A stretch of DNA of 64,000 nt from JACQFZ01 sp036381895 (GTDB taxonomy: Bacteria > Pseudomonadota > Gammaproteobacteria > Acidiferrobacterales > Sulfurifustaceae): the NCBI GenBank assembly GCA_036381895.1, contig DASVBY010000102.1, forward strand, positions 27,301 to 91,300, read 5' to 3'. Below are positions 20,430 to 28,878 of this stretch, one piece after another (position 1 is the stretch's first letter; every line of letters begins with the position of its first letter). Below the pieces are notes generated by a model. The model made no database searches. It was not told the origin of the DNA and saw only the letters and a list, made by a program, of their open reading frames with translations. Made by a program: the position numbers and the translations under genes.

Positions 20430-21221
20430 CTAGGCGGAGTCGCGGCCGATGGCGACGGCATTGAAGCCGGCGTCGACGTGCACGATCTCGGCGGTGATGC
20501 CGGACGCGAGGTCGGAGCAGAGGAACGCCGCCGCATTGCCGACCTCGTCGATGTCGACGCCGCGTCCGAGCGGTGCGACGCGCGCGTTGTAGTCGAGGAG
20601 CTTGCGGAAATCGGCTACGCCGCCGGCGGCCGCGAGCGTCTTGATCGGCCCCGCGGAGATGCCGTTCACGCGGATTCCGTCGGGTCCGAGCGCGAGCGCA
20701 AGGTAGCGCACGCTCGCCTCGAGGCTCGCCTTGGCGAGACCCATGACGTTGTAGTTCGGCACCGCGCGCTCGGCACCGAGGTAGGTGAGGGTGAGCAGTG
20801 CGCCCCGCCGGCCCTGCATCAGCGGACGGACGGCACGCGCGAGTGCCGTGAAGCTGTAGGAGCTGATGTCGTGCGCGATGCGGAAGCTCTCGCGCGTGGT
20901 CGCCTCGACGAAGGAGCCGGCGAGCGCTTCGCGCGGAGCGAAAGCGACGGCATGAACGAGGATGTCGAGACTGTCCCAGCGCTCGCGCAAGCGCACGACC
21001 GCGGTATCGATCTGCTCATCGATGGCGACGTCGCAGGGCAGGACGATGTCCGAGCCGAGCTCGCCGGCGATTCTCTCGACCCGCTCCCGGAGGCGCTCGT
21101 TCTGATAGGTGAAGGCAAGTGTCGCGCCCTCGCGGTGCATCGCTTTGGCGATGCCCGAGGCGATGGAGCGATCGTTCGCCACGCCGACGATCAGTGCGCG
21201 CTTACCGGCGAGAAAACCCAT
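20430..21221 (-). CDS. fabI: Enoyl-[acyl-carrier-protein] reductase (NADH)
   Basis: This 263-residue enzyme has E. coli FabI length and carries out the last reduction of fatty-acid elongation. The NAD-binding start is LIVGVANDRSIASGIA, and catalytic Tyr157 and Lys164 form Y-x6-K in NYNVMGLAK, with Tyr147 in LTYLGAE. It is convergent with ppiD (83-base gap) and divergent from the ABC operon (209-base gap). The latter shows no clear promoter pair. Confidence 0.97.
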   Translation of the reverse strand: MGFLAGKRALIVGVANDRSIASGIAKAMHREGATLAFTYQNERLRERVERIAGELGSDIVLPCDVAIDEQIDTAVVRLRERWDSLDILVHAVAFAPREALAGSFVEATTRESFRIAHDISSYSFTALARAVRPLMQGRRGALLTLTYLGAERAVPNYNVMGLAKASLEASVRYLALALGPDGIRVNGISAGPIKTLAAAGGVADFRKLLDYNARVAPLGRGVDIDEVGNAAAFLCSDLASGITAEIVHVDAGFNAVAIGRDSA

Positions 21222-21430
21222 GCGTTCGTTCCTCCGCGAATATCGCCCGTGCGTGGGCCCGCACGAGGAGGCGGTACAGTAGCGAAAATCCTGCGGAGCG
21301 GAAAGGGGGCGTGGTGCGCACTGCGCCGGCGATCGCGCGACGCTGCGACGTCCGGCGGCGGCCGGCGGCCGCGACGGTTCGTCACGTGGTTCTTGAGTTC
21401 GCGCGCAACCTATGAGGTAAAGTAGCCCTC

Positions 21431-23956
21431 GTGAAACGTTCGAACGCCCTGGGCTCGCTCGCCGTGCTCGTCGCTGCGGCCGTGCTGCTCGTCGCCGGAT
21501 ATCGCGCGTTCGTGGCCGATCGTTCCGGGCGAGGCGCGGCGGTCGCGGCCGTGGCGCAGGACGTGCCCGTCGGGGACCGCCGCGGCGCGATCGTCGATCA
21601 GGTCGTGTTCGCGCAGGAGGCCGACCTCGGCAAGGTATCGGCGCTCATCGAGAGCGGCGCCTATCAGGCGTTCGCGCAGGGCGTCAGCAACGCCACGGTG
21701 TTCCGGCGGCTGCGCGATTCGAAGGCCGTGGATTACGAGATCGCCTACGGCACCTCGGCGGAGCTCACCTTCAACCCCGCGGGGCCGCGCTTCGACGACG
21801 GGCGCATCAATCCGTTCCATGTGCCCGAGATCCGCGAGGCGTTCAACTGGCTCATCGACCGCCGCTACATCGCCGAGGAGCTCTACGGCGGGCTCGCGGT
21901 GCCGCGCTTCCTTCCGATCAATACGGCGTTCCCCGACTACGCCCGCCTGGCCGAGGTCGCGCGCACCCTCGAGATCCGCTATGCCCACGATCCCGAGCGG
22001 GCGCGGCGGGTGATCCGCACGCAGATGGAGCACCTCGGTGCGCGCCTCGAGCACGGCCGCTGGATGCACGAGGGCAAGCCGGTGCGTCTCGGTGTGCTCA
22101 TCCGCACCGACGACGAGCGCCGGCGCGTCGGCGACTACGTGTCGAATCTGCTCGAAGCCGAGGGCTTCGAGGTCGAGCGCATGTATCGCACGCCCGAGGA
22201 GGCTTCGCGCATCTGGATCGCGGGCGATCCACGCGCGGGCCGCTGGCACATCTACACCGGTGCCTGGATCTCGACGCTGATCAACCGCGACCTGTCCGAC
22301 AATCTGAGCTACTACTACACGTCGCGCGGGCGGCCCGAGCCGCTGTGGCAGGCGTACACGCCCGATCCCGAGCTCGACCGCATCGCCGAGCGGCTGCAGC
22401 GGCGCGATTACGCGACCTGGGAGGAGCGGCAGGCGCTTTTCGCGCGCGGGCTCGAGCTCGCGATGAAGGATTCAGTGCGCGTCTGGCTGGTCGATCAGTT
22501 GAACGTCGTGACCCGCGCGGCGAACGTCGCGGTCGCCACCGACCTCGCCGGCGGCTTCTCCGGGTCGTCGCTCTGGCCCTACACGTTGCGCTACCGCGAC
22601 CGCATCGGCGGGAGCGTCGTGATCGGCCTGCCGAGCCTCCTGACCGAGCCCTGGAACCCGGTTGCCGGCAGTAACTGGGTGTTCGACTCGATGATGGTAC
22701 GCGGCCTGAGCGACCCGGAGCTGCTGCCCGACCCGTATACCGGGCTTTTCTGGCCGCAGCGGATCGAATCGGCGGTCGTCACGGTGCAGCAGGACGTACC
22801 CGTCATCCGCACCCACGACTGGCTGACGGTCGAGAAGGCGGCGGAGATCCGTGTGCCGGGCGACGCGTGGCTCGAGTGGGACGCCGCGAACCAGCGCGTG
22901 GTCACCGTGCGGGAGAAATACCCGCACGGGATCACCGCGCGCACGCGCACGCGCATCCGCTACCAGGCCGGCTACCTCGAACGGCGCTGGCACGACGGCA
23001 CGCAGGTTTCGCTCGCGGACATCGTGCTGCCCTGGATCCTGTCGTACGAGCGCGCGGACAAGCGCAGCCGGCTCTACGACGTCGCCCACACCGCGCCGTT
23101 CGAGGTGTTCCGGCGGCACTTTCGCGGCTGGCGGATCCTGTCGCGCGCGCCGCTCGAGATCGAGGTGTACAGCGACCAGATCTTCCCGGACGCCGAGTGG
23201 ATCGTGAACGCGCGCACATTCAGCGCGTCGCCCTGGCACACGCTCGCGCTCGGTATCCGCGCCGAGCGCCAGGGTGAGCTCGCGTTCTCGTCGAACAAGG
23301 CCGACCGGCAGCGCGTCGACTGGATGAGCTATATCGCGGGGCCGAGCTTGCCGATTCTCGCGCGCCACCTCGCGGAGGCGCGCGCGGAGGGATTCGTGCC
23401 GTTCCCGGACGCGCTGCGCCCGTTCATGCGCCCTGGCGAAGTGGCCGAGCGCTACCGCGCGCTCGCGCAGTGGTACGCCGAGCGCGGCCACTTCTGGGTG
23501 GACGCCGGGCCGTTCTATCTGCACTCGGTGCATCCCGTCGAGCGCAGCGTCGTCATGCGGCGCTACGAGGGCTTCCCGGACCGCGCGGACAAGTGGCTGC
23601 GCTTCACGCGGCCGCGCATTCCGGTGCTCGCCATCGACGGCCCGCTGGTCGTGAGCGCGGGGCAGGGTGTCGAGTTCACGCTGCACATCAGCTTCGAGGA
23701 CGCGCCGTACCCGGCCGACGCGATCGAGCGCGCGCGCTACCTGCTGTTCGACCGTTCCGGGCACCTGATCGCCGAAGGCGACGCCGTGCCCGCCGAACCG
23801 GGGCGCTGGCGCATCGCGCTCTCGCGCGCACAGGTCGCGCGCCTCGGCGTCGGCGCGAGCAGCCTCGAGGTCGCGGTCACGTCCGAGCACGTGGCCCTGC
23901 CGGCCTTCGCGACGCATGCCTTCGCGGTCGTTCCGAGCGCGGAGGCACCGAGGTGA
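21431..23956 (+). CDS. Peptide-type ABC transporter substrate-binding protein, apparently circularly permuted
   Basis: This 841-residue protein starts at GTG 21431. It has an N-terminal hydrophobic segment (about 8-26) without a lipobox Cys, so it is probably a membrane-anchored or cleaved periplasmic protein. Order is unusual. The block IREAFNWLIDRRYI (134-147), normally in the second half of family 5 binding proteins, comes first. The block RRWHDGTQVSLADIVL (518-533), normally near the N-terminus, comes second. A C-terminal beta-rich segment (about 705-841) may be an extra domain. It is the first gene of a five-gene importer (binding protein, two permeases, two ATPases). Confidence 0.8.
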   Translation: MKRSNALGSLAVLVAAAVLLVAGYRAFVADRSGRGAAVAAVAQDVPVGDRRGAIVDQVVFAQEADLGKVSALIESGAYQAFAQGVSNATVFRRLRDSKAVDYEIAYGTSAELTFNPAGPRFDDGRINPFHVPEIREAFNWLIDRRYIAEELYGGLAVPRFLPINTAFPDYARLAEVARTLEIRYAHDPERARRVIRTQMEHLGARLEHGRWMHEGKPVRLGVLIRTDDERRRVGDYVSNLLEAEGFEVERMYRTPEEASRIWIAGDPRAGRWHIYTGAWISTLINRDLSDNLSYYYTSRGRPEPLWQAYTPDPELDRIAERLQRRDYATWEERQALFARGLELAMKDSVRVWLVDQLNVVTRAANVAVATDLAGGFSGSSLWPYTLRYRDRIGGSVVIGLPSLLTEPWNPVAGSNWVFDSMMVRGLSDPELLPDPYTGLFWPQRIESAVVTVQQDVPVIRTHDWLTVEKAAEIRVPGDAWLEWDAANQRVVTVREKYPHGITARTRTRIRYQAGYLERRWHDGTQVSLADIVLPWILSYERADKRSRLYDVAHTAPFEVFRRHFRGWRILSRAPLEIEVYSDQIFPDAEWIVNARTFSASPWHTLALGIRAERQGELAFSSNKADRQRVDWMSYIAGPSLPILARHLAEARAEGFVPFPDALRPFMRPGEVAERYRALAQWYAERGHFWVDAGPFYLHSVHPVERSVVMRRYEGFPDRADKWLRFTRPRIPVLAIDGPLVVSAGQGVEFTLHISFEDAPYPADAIERARYLLFDRSGHLIAEGDAVPAEPGRWRIALSRAQVARLGVGASSLEVAVTSEHVALPAFATHAFAVVPSAEAPR

Positions 23957-24040
23957 ACCAGGTGCCAGGGACGCTTCGCGCCGCTCTCCCGCTTCCGGCC
24001 CTTCCGCCGTTGCGCGGCCGGCGGGTCCAGGGTTCGCGCC

Positions 24041-25171
24041 ATGATCGCTGAATCCGCCCGCCCTGCGGCCGCCGGCGCCCGCGCGGCCGGCATCTTGCGC
24101 GACTTGCGCCGCATCGCGCTGTTCACGCTGCGGCGGCTCTTCGGGCTCTTCGTCACCGTGCTGGTGGGCGTGTACCTCACGATCGTGATCGCCAACATGG
24201 GCGGCAAGGTCGATGAGCTGCGCATCGTGCAAATACGCAGCCAGATCGCGGAAGCGGTGCGTGCCGACCGCTCGTTCCTCGACCTGCCGGCCGAGGAGCG
24301 CAACGCCCTGATCGAGAGCCGCGTGCGGCTCGAGATCGAACGCCTGCGGCTCGATCGCCCGTTCATCGAACGCAGCTTCGATTACCTGTATCAGGCGCTG
24401 CGGCTCGATCTCGGGCGCGCGGAGCAGATGCACAGCGATGCCGGTTCGCGGCAGGTGTACGACATCATCGTCGAGCGCCTGCCGGCGACGCTGCTCCTCT
24501 TCGGGACCGCGAATCTGCTCATTTTCTTCAGCTCGCTCTTCATCGCGTTGCGGCTGTCGCGCCGCTACGGAAGCGCCCTCGACCGTGTCGTCATCGGGCT
24601 CGCGCCGACGTCGGCGGCGCCAGGTTGGTTCTATGGCATCTTTCTGATCCTCGTGTTCGCGTTCGTGGTCCCGCTGTTTCCCGCAGGCGGCATGGTCGAG
24701 GCGCCGCCCCCCGAAGGCCGGCTCGCCTACGCTGCGAGCCTGTTCCGGCACATGGTGCTCCCGGTCGCGGCGATGTTCCTGTCCTCGATCTTCGTCGCCA
24801 TCTACTCCTGGCGCACGTTCTTCCTCATCCATTCGAGCGAAGACTACGTCGAGATGGCGCGCGCCAAGGGGCTGCCGCCCGGCGCCATCGAGCGGCGCTA
24901 CGTGCTGCGCCCGACGCTGCCGCCGATCGTCACGAGCTTCGCGCTCATGCTGATCGGCCTCTGGGGCGGCGCGATCATTCTCGAGCGCGTGTTCAACTGG
25001 CCGGGCCTCGGCACGCTGCTCTTCGCGGCGATCGGGCAGCGCGACACGCCCGTCATCATCGCCTCGGTCGTGATCTTCGCGTACCTGCTCGCGCTCACCG
25101 TGTTCGTGCTCGACGTGGTCTATGCGGTGCTCGATCCGCGGGTGAAGCTCGAAGGGGGTGCGGCGCGATGA
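24041..25171 (+). CDS. ABC transporter permease, DppB/OppB type
   Basis: This 376-residue permease begins with one membrane segment (about 27-48), a long charged periplasmic or cytoplasmic stretch (50-140) with LRLDLGR-like entry, then five further segments. The ATPase-contact EAA loop reads EDYVEMARAKGLPPGAIERR (about 268-287). It forms the channel together with the next permease. The gap of 84 bases to the binding-protein gene contains nothing recognisable; its end overlaps the next start by ATGA. Confidence 0.92.
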   Translation: MIAESARPAAAGARAAGILRDLRRIALFTLRRLFGLFVTVLVGVYLTIVIANMGGKVDELRIVQIRSQIAEAVRADRSFLDLPAEERNALIESRVRLEIERLRLDRPFIERSFDYLYQALRLDLGRAEQMHSDAGSRQVYDIIVERLPATLLLFGTANLLIFFSSLFIALRLSRRYGSALDRVVIGLAPTSAAPGWFYGIFLILVFAFVVPLFPAGGMVEAPPPEGRLAYAASLFRHMVLPVAAMFLSSIFVAIYSWRTFFLIHSSEDYVEMARAKGLPPGAIERRYVLRPTLPPIVTSFALMLIGLWGGAIILERVFNWPGLGTLLFAAIGQRDTPVIIASVVIFAYLLALTVFVLDVVYAVLDPRVKLEGGAAR

Positions 25172-26496
25172 ACCGCGGGCGCACGCTCTACACCTCGCTC
25201 AAGCGCTACCCCTCGGCGATGGCCGGCATCGCGATCATCGGTTTCCTGCTGGGGCTCTCGCTGTACACGCTCGTCGCGATCCCGTACGGCGACGCGATCG
25301 CCCGATGGCGCGGCGGCGAGCACTGGCAGCAGTACCCGGTCAACGCCCGGCCGGCATGGGTCAACTGGTTCCGCGCCAACGACCTGCCGGCCACCATCCG
25401 GGTCGAGAGCGCGGCCGCGCCGGTCGAGGAGGAGGCTTTCACCGGCGCCCGGCGGCTGCGCATTCCGCTCGAGTTCGAGTACACCTACGGCGAGTTCCCG
25501 TCGGAAATGAACCTGTTCGTGCGCGCGCAGTACGCCGAGCTCGAGCCGTTCGTGCGCCTCACCTGGCACACCCCCGACGGCCGTCAAATCCCGATGGGCG
25601 GGCGGCGCGTGAGCCACGAGGAGCGCGTGTCGATCTCGCAGGACTGGAACCTCGAGCGGCGGCTCGGGCGGCTGCCGCACGTAGGCCTGCTGGCGCGGCC
25701 CGGCGACGCCGAGCCCGAAGTGCTGCCCGGCACCTACCGCCTGGTGATCGATGCGATCCTGTTCGAGCCCGAGGCGAAGCTCGAGGCCACGTTCGTGAGC
25801 TACGGCCGCGTGCACGGCCTGGCCGGTACGGATCATCAGCGGCGCGATCTGATGGTGGCGCTGCTCTGGGGCACGCCGGTGGCGCTCGCCTTCGGGCTGA
25901 TCGCCGCGATCGGAACGACCCTCACCACGCTCCTCATCGCCGCGGCCGGCGTCTGGTTCGGCGGCTGGGTGGATGCCGCGATCCAGCGCGTCACCGAGGT
26001 CAGTATGATCCTGCCGCTGCTGCCGATCCTCGTCATGATCGGGACGCTCTATTCGACCAGCATCTGGATCATGCTCGGCGTCGTCGTCGCCTTCGGCATT
26101 TTCAGTGCCGGCATCAAGATGTACCGTTCGATGCTGCTCCCGATCCGGGAGGCGCCGTACATCGAGGCGGCGCGGGCGTACGGCGCGGGGAGCGGCCGCA
26201 TCATCACGCGCTACATGATTCCGCGCATTCTGCCGGTGCTGATCCCCGGGTTCGTGACGCTGATCCCGAGCTATGTGTTCCTCGAAGCATCGCTCGCGGT
26301 GCTCGGGCTCGGCGATCCGGTGCTCCCCACCTGGGGCAAGGTGCTCTACGATGCGCAGGCCCAGGGGGCGCTGTTCTACGGCTACTACTATTGGGTGCTC
26401 GAGCCCGCGGGGCTGCTCATGCTGACCGGCCTCGCCTTCGCGATGCTCGGTTTCGCGCTCGACCGGATCTTCAACCCGCGGCTGCGAATGATCTGA
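25168..26496 (+). CDS. ABC transporter permease, DppC/OppC type with a long periplasmic insert
   Basis: ATG 25168 overlaps the preceding stop by ATGA; the longer open frame upstream is a shadow. The 442 residues have one N-terminal membrane segment (about 15-38), then about 180 residues of soluble sequence (about 45-225), then the five-segment permease core with EAA loop YIEAARAYGAGSGRIITRYM (about 331-350). The soluble insert starts GGEHWQQYPVN and is rich in beta-type sequence. Most DppC proteins are about 300 residues without such an insert. It may help capture substrate outside. Confidence 0.9.
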   Translation: MNRGRTLYTSLKRYPSAMAGIAIIGFLLGLSLYTLVAIPYGDAIARWRGGEHWQQYPVNARPAWVNWFRANDLPATIRVESAAAPVEEEAFTGARRLRIPLEFEYTYGEFPSEMNLFVRAQYAELEPFVRLTWHTPDGRQIPMGGRRVSHEERVSISQDWNLERRLGRLPHVGLLARPGDAEPEVLPGTYRLVIDAILFEPEAKLEATFVSYGRVHGLAGTDHQRRDLMVALLWGTPVALAFGLIAAIGTTLTTLLIAAAGVWFGGWVDAAIQRVTEVSMILPLLPILVMIGTLYSTSIWIMLGVVVAFGIFSAGIKMYRSMLLPIREAPYIEAARAYGAGSGRIITRYMIPRILPVLIPGFVTLIPSYVFLEASLAVLGLGDPVLPTWGKVLYDAQAQGALFYGYYYWVLEPAGLLMLTGLAFAMLGFALDRIFNPRLRMI

Positions 26497-26498
26497 CC

Positions 26499-27485
26499 AT
26501 GAGCGACGACGAACCGCTGCTGCGCGTCGAGGATCTGCGGCTGCACTACCGCACCGAACGGGGGATCGTGCGCGCGGTCGACGGTGTGAGCTTCGAGATC
26601 CGGCGCAACGAGGCGCTGGTGCTGCTCGGGGAGTCGGGGTGCGGCAAGAGCTCGCTCACCAAGGCGCTGTTGCGCATGCTGCCGCGCAACGTCGCCGAGT
26701 ACTCCGGGCGCGTGTGGCTCGACGGCACCGACGTCATGGCACTCGACGAGGAGGAGTTCCGCCGCCGGGTCCGATGGGTGCGCGTCTCGATGGTCATGCA
26801 GACGGCGATGAACGCCCTCAATCCGGTGGTGCGCGTCGGCGAGCAGGTGGCCGAGCCGCTGCGCGTGCACCGCGGCTGGTCGCAGGAACGCGCGCTCGCG
26901 CGTGCCGCCGAGGTCTTCCGCATGGTCGGCCTGCCCGGCGATTTCCTGCAGCGCTATCCGTTCGAGCTCTCGGGCGGCATGCGCCAGCGCGCAGTGCTCG
27001 CGATGGCGCTCGTGACCGAACCGGCGCTCGTGATCCTCGACGAACCGACCTCGGCGCTCGACGTCCTGACGCAGGCGAACATCATGAACGTGCTCAAGCG
27101 CATCAAGCGCGATACGGGCACGAGTTTCCTCCTGATCACCCACGACGTGGGCACGTCGAGCGAGATCGCCGACCGCGTGGCGCTCATGTACGCGGGGGAG
27201 ATCGTGGAGCTCGCCACCGCGTGGCAGTTCTTCCACGATCCGGCGCACCCGTACGCGAAGCTGCTCATGGCGAGCGTGCCGCGGCTGCGCGAAGTGCGTG
27301 AGCCGGCGCACATTCCGGGTCAGCCGCCGAGTCTGCTCGATCCGCCGGCGGGCTGCCGCTTCGCCGACCGCTGCCCGTGGCGCTTCGAGCGCTGCAGCGC
27401 GCACCCCGAACTGCTGCCGCTTCCCGGCGCGCGCCGCAGCCGCTGCTGGCTCCATGCCGAAGACGTGCGGAGCGCGCAGGCATGA
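26499..27485 (+). CDS. ABC transporter ATP-binding protein, DppD/OppD type
   Basis: The 328-residue ATPase starts two bases after the permease stop. Walker A is GESGCGKSS, the signature is LSGGMRQR and Walker B is LVILDEPTSALD. The C-terminal oligopeptide-ABC domain contains a cysteine cluster (CRFADRCPWRFERC and a later Cys) that in DppD/DppF relatives binds a 4Fe-4S cluster. It powers import with the second ATPase. The stop overlaps the start of a 47-codon open frame. Confidence 0.95.
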   Translation: MSDDEPLLRVEDLRLHYRTERGIVRAVDGVSFEIRRNEALVLLGESGCGKSSLTKALLRMLPRNVAEYSGRVWLDGTDVMALDEEEFRRRVRWVRVSMVMQTAMNALNPVVRVGEQVAEPLRVHRGWSQERALARAAEVFRMVGLPGDFLQRYPFELSGGMRQRAVLAMALVTEPALVILDEPTSALDVLTQANIMNVLKRIKRDTGTSFLLITHDVGTSSEIADRVALMYAGEIVELATAWQFFHDPAHPYAKLLMASVPRLREVREPAHIPGQPPSLLDPPAGCRFADRCPWRFERCSAHPELLPLPGARRSRCWLHAEDVRSAQA

Positions 27486-27625
27486 GCTCGTCCATTCGAA
27501 AATCCTTCAGGGGCGACGTGTCGGCCAGCGAACGGCCAGGTCTGGGCGAGGTGTATGCCGTTTCCGTGGGCGCGTTCCCGCGCTCGCCGTTCCGGGCCGG
27601 TGTAGCGAAGGGGGTGCGCGCATGA
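27482..27625 (+). CDS. Possible 47-residue linker protein
   Basis: The frame starts with ATG overlapping the stop of the first ATPase (ATGA) and stops overlapping the ATG of the second ATPase (ATGA). It is basic, has no hydrophobic segment and uses more A/T at third positions than its neighbours. It may be a real peptide or simply spacer that keeps ribosomes coupled. No family was recognised. Confidence 0.3.
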   Translation: MSSSIRKSFRGDVSASERPGLGEVYAVSVGAFPRSPFRAGVAKGVRA

Positions 27626-28668
27626 GTGAAACGGCAACGGCGCTCGTTTCGGCCCGGCCGCAGGCGGCCGAAGTGCTGCTCTCCGCGCGCGACCTGCACA
27701 CCTGGTTCGAGCTGCGGCGCTGGGGCGTGCTCAGGATCGGATACGTCCGCGCGGTTGACGGCGTGAGCTTCGATCTCGCGCGCGGCGAGGCAGTGGCGTT
27801 CGTCGGCGAGTCGGGCTGCGGCAAGAGCTCGCTCGCGCGCACCTTGCTCGGCCTTTACCGCCCCACCCGCGGGCAGGTGCTGTTCGAGGGCCGGGATCTG
27901 GCGGCGCTCGACCGCGAGGGTGTCCGGCGGCACCGGGCGCGCGTCGGCTACGTGCAGCAGGATCCCTACGGGGCGCTGCCGCCGTTCCTCGACGTGCGGC
28001 GCATCCTGGCCGAACCGCTGCTCGTCCACGGCGTCGCGTCGCGCGAGGAGCGCGAACGCCGGATTCGCGAAGCGCTCGAGGAGGTGCGGCTGACGCCCGC
28101 GGAGGAGTACCTGCCGAAGTTCCCGCACATGCTGAGCGGCGGGCAGCAGCAGCGCGTGGTGATCGCGCGCGCCCTGATCCTGAAGCCCGCGCTCGTCGTC
28201 GCCGATGAGCCGGTGTCGATGCTCGATGCCTCGGTGCGCGTCGAGATCCTGAATTTGCTGCGCGACATACAGCGCCGCCGCAACCTGACGCTGGCGTTCA
28301 TTACGCACGACCTCTCGACCGTGCGCTATTTCGCGGAGCGCATCTTCGTCATGTATGCGGGCAGGATCGTGGAGCAGGGGCCGGTCGATCAGCTGCTCGA
28401 GGCGCCGCAGCATCCTTACACGCAGTCGCTGCTCGCGGCGATCCCCGACCCGGACGCCGTGAACGCGCAGACGCTGCGCGAGATCCCGCAGGGCGAGCCG
28501 CCGAGCCTGCTGCACCCGCCTTCCGGCTGCCGGTTCCACCCGCGCTGTCCCGCGTTCATGAAGGGGCTCTGCGAGGTACGGGTGCCGCCGGACTTCGAGG
28601 CGCGGCCGAACCATTTCGCCGCCTGCTGGCTGCACCAGCCGGACGCACCGGGGAGAGAGGGCCAATGA
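27622..28668 (+). CDS. ABC transporter ATP-binding protein, DppF/OppF type
   Basis: The 348-residue ATPase has Walker A GESGCGKSS, signature LSGGQQQR and Walker B LVVADEPVSMLD. The C-terminal oligopeptide-ABC domain again has a Cys cluster (GCRFHPRCPAF and two later Cys). It pairs with the first ATPase. The longer open frame upstream is a shadow of the preceding gene. It ends overlapping a small membrane-protein gene by ATGA. Confidence 0.95.
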   Translation: MSETATALVSARPQAAEVLLSARDLHTWFELRRWGVLRIGYVRAVDGVSFDLARGEAVAFVGESGCGKSSLARTLLGLYRPTRGQVLFEGRDLAALDREGVRRHRARVGYVQQDPYGALPPFLDVRRILAEPLLVHGVASREERERRIREALEEVRLTPAEEYLPKFPHMLSGGQQQRVVIARALILKPALVVADEPVSMLDASVRVEILNLLRDIQRRRNLTLAFITHDLSTVRYFAERIFVMYAGRIVEQGPVDQLLEAPQHPYTQSLLAAIPDPDAVNAQTLREIPQGEPPSLLHPPSGCRFHPRCPAFMKGLCEVRVPPDFEARPNHFAACWLHQPDAPGREGQ

Positions 28669-28841
28669 GGCTGATTCCGGCCGGCCTGGCGCTCGTGCTG
28701 CTCGGCTTCGGCGTGCTGCTCGCGATGATGCTGAAGCTCGTCGCGCTCAGCCTGGCGCTGGCGTTGGCGGCGTTCGCCGCGTTGTTTGCGGGGATGCTGC
28801 TCGCGCTGCTCGCTGCGGCGATGCGCTTGCAGCGGCGCTAG
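28665..28841 (+). CDS. Small membrane protein, 58 residues
   Basis: ATG 28665 overlaps the stop of the second ATPase. The product is almost entirely Leu, Ala, Val and Met: two hydrophobic segments (about 5-25 and 27-50) joined by a single Lys, and it ends RLQRR. It is probably an inner-membrane peptide linked to the transporter by translational coupling. No family was recognised. It is below the size that automatic gene finders usually keep. Confidence 0.6.
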   Translation: MRLIPAGLALVLLGFGVLLAMMLKLVALSLALALAAFAALFAGMLLALLAAAMRLQRR

Positions 28842-28878
28842 GTGAGTCGGGGATTACCGCGTGTAGAAGCGCTGCCGC

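Noticed and set aside
22472..24832. A 786-codon minus-strand frame opposite the binding protein and permease
   Set aside because: The composition (Arg, His, Glu-rich, no folds) is that of antisense in GC-rich DNA, and the plus-strand genes have clear motifs.
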